Below are positions 6,352 through 7,614 of a stretch of DNA of 7,614 nt, piece by piece. The translations under genes and the position numbers were made by a program. The DNA is from Candidatus Latescibacterota bacterium (lineage in GTDB: Bacteria; Eisenbacteria; RBG-16-71-46; SZUA-252), in contig JACQPZ010000058.1 of the NCBI GenBank assembly GCA_016207265.1, positions 1 through 7,614 of the forward strand. The letters run 5' to 3'. Positions within the stretch are counted from its first letter, which is position 1. Every line of letters begins with the position of its first letter. The notes beneath the pieces are model-generated. The model saw nothing but the letters and a program-made list of their open reading frames with translations. It was not told where the DNA came from and searched no databases.

Positions 6352-7614
6352 CTACGAAAGCCTGCGGGCGAATTCCTCGAGCACGAAGGCCTCGATCACG
6401 TCGTTCACCTTGATGTCGTCGCGCCCTTCGAGCCCGATCCCGCATTCCAGCGGCGCGTCCACCTCGCGGACGTCGTCCTTGAACCGCCGCAATGATTCGA
6501 TCTTCCCGTCCCACACGGGAGCGCCGTCCCGGACCAGGCGGGCCCGGGCGTTCCGCTGGATCGTTCCCGACACGACCTTGCACCCGGCGATCGCCCCCGC
6601 CTTCGTGGTGGTGAACACCTGGCGGATCTCCGCGGTCCCGATCACCGTCTCGCGGATCTCCGGCTTGAGAAGCCCCGACATCGCGTCCTTCACGTCGGCG
6701 ACGGCCTCGTAGATGATCTCGTAGAGGCGGACGTCCACCTTCTCTTTCGCGGCAAGCTCCGCGGCCTTGGGATCGGGCTTCACGTGGAAGCCGATGATCA
6801 CCGCGTTCGACGCCGCCGCGAGCAGCACGTCCGACTCGCTGATCTGTCCCACGCCGCGGTGGATCACGCGGAGCTTCACTTCCTCGGTCGTGAGCTTCGT
6901 GAGCGAATCTTGCAATGCCTCCACCGAGCCGTCCACGTCGCCCTTCAGCACGACCAGAAGCTCGCTCACGCTCCCCGCCTTGATCTGGGAATAGAGGTCC
7001 GTGAGCGTCACGTGCTTGTGGAGCCGGAACTCCTGCTCCCGCTGGAGCTGCGCCCGCTTCGCGGCCAGCTCCCTCGCCTGCCGCTCGTCCTCCATGACCG
7101 CGAAGGTGTCCCCGGCCTGCGGGGCGCCGCTCCATCCCAGGATCTCGGCCGGCGTCGAGGGCCCGGCCTCCGCGATGCGTCCCCCGCGCTCGTTGTTCAT
7201 GGCGCGGACCTTCCCCGAGTGCGCGCCCGCCACGAACGCGTCTCCGACGCGGAGCGTTCCCTTCTGCACGAGCACCGTCCCGACGATGCCGCGCCCCTGC
7301 TCCACGCGCGACTCGATCACGACGCCCCGCGCGGACTTCATGGGATCGGCCTTCAGCTCGAGGACCTCGGCCTGGAGCAGGATCATCTCGAGGAGCTTCT
7401 CCACCCCCGTGCCGACCTTGGCCGAAATCGGAACGGCGATGACCTTTCCGCCCCATTCCTCGACGAGGACGTTCTGCTTTGAAAGCTCCTGGCGCACGAG
7501 GTCCACGTTGGCGCTCGGGAGATCGATCTTGTTGATCGCCACGATGATCGGAACGTTCGCGGCGCGCGCGTGGTCGATCGCCTCGATCGTCTGCGGCATG
7601 ACGCGGTCGTCGGC
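6352..7614 (-). CDS. infB: Translation initiation factor IF-2, C-terminal 420 residues (5' end beyond right edge)
   Basis: IF2 is the GTPase that brings initiator fMet-tRNA to the 30S subunit and promotes 50S joining. The open frame runs to the window edge, starting within the G domain at ADDRVMPQTIEAI; the P-loop, the switch regions and the variable N-terminal part lie outside. Seen here: the G4 motif NKID (residues 28-31 of this fragment), the G5 motif SAK (64-66), the EF-Tu-like beta-barrel domain II (about 87-180, containing RVEQGRGIVGTVLVQKGTL), domain III (about 205-310, LLVVLKGDVDGSVEAL and VGQISESDVLLAAASNAVIIGF), and the fMet-tRNA-binding C2 barrel (about 322-415, GTAEIRQVF, GTIQRNARARLVRDG and ECGIGLEG). 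The residue after ADD is Arg where Gly or Ser is usual. It is the first gene of the visible block and ends 1 nt before ylxP. In related clusters nusA lies upstream, which would be to the right of this window. Confidence 0.98.
   Translation of the reverse strand, partial: ADDRVMPQTIEAIDHARAANVPIIVAINKIDLPSANVDLVRQELSKQNVLVEEWGGKVIAVPISAKVGTGVEKLLEMILLQAEVLELKADPMKSARGVVIESRVEQGRGIVGTVLVQKGTLRVGDAFVAGAHSGKVRAMNNERGGRIAEAGPSTPAEILGWSGAPQAGDTFAVMEDERQARELAAKRAQLQREQEFRLHKHVTLTDLYSQIKAGSVSELLVVLKGDVDGSVEALQDSLTKLTTEEVKLRVIHRGVGQISESDVLLAAASNAVIIGFHVKPDPKAAELAAKEKVDVRLYEIIYEAVADVKDAMSGLLKPEIRETVIGTAEIRQVFTTTKAGAIAGCKVVSGTIQRNARARLVRDGAPVWDGKIESLRRFKDDVREVDAPLECGIGLEGRDDIKVNDVIEAFVLEEFARRLS

Noticed and set aside
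6275..7456. Minus-strand 393-codon frame over infB
   Set aside because: It is a frame-shifted reading of infB, Gly/Arg-rich and low in complexity, with no domain of its own.
1..7614. A novel defence, mobile or biosynthetic system
   Set aside because: Every coding region matches a known housekeeping family in a conserved gene order, all on one strand, with no integrase, transposase, repeat array or compositional break visible.

Overview
The window holds a single, densely packed run of translation and RNA-metabolism genes, all read from the minus strand (right to left). In transcription order they are: infB (3' part only, entering at the right edge), a ylxP/DUF503 gene, rbfA, a DHH/DHHA1 phosphoesterase of the NrnA type, truB, ribF, rpsO, pnp, and the first 31 codons of an M16-family zinc peptidase gene leaving at the left edge. 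This is the widely conserved nusA-infB-rbfA-truB-ribF-rpsO-pnp cluster, seen for example in Bacillus with a ymxG/mlpA-type M16 gene downstream. No mobile element, CRISPR array, tRNA, rRNA or defence-like gene was found.

The DNA is strongly GC-rich and the proteins are rich in Arg, Ala and Gly. Some genes start with GTG (ribF, rpsO) or TTG (the M16 gene). A DHH phosphoesterase between rbfA and truB, and an M16 peptidase directly after pnp, would fit a GC-rich, non-model bacterial lineage, for example Gemmatimonadota, Eisenbacteria-like or other FCB or myxobacterial relatives. The sequence alone does not settle the phylum.

Layout, right to left: infB and ylxP are separated by 1 nt, and ylxP and rbfA by 13 nt. 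rbfA overlaps the DHH gene by 8 nt, the DHH gene overlaps truB by 29 nt, and truB and ribF are separated by 13 nt. This block is probably one transcript with translational coupling. The only larger gaps flank the RNA-linked genes: 98 nt before rpsO (a possible promoter plus a ribosomal-protein leader), 149 nt between rpsO and pnp (a strong hairpin, possibly a pnp control or processing element), and 78 nt between pnp and the peptidase (an 8-bp hairpin followed by four T). No stretch over 300 bases lacks a gene.

The products share a theme. IF2 starts translation, RbfA and TruB mature the ribosome and tRNA, S15 builds the 30S platform, and RibF makes FMN and FAD. PNPase degrades RNA, and the NrnA-like enzyme probably finishes the short oligonucleotides left over. 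I found no convincing undescribed system. The items most worth a second look are the intergenic RNA structures around rpsO and pnp and the divergent riboflavin-kinase half of RibF.
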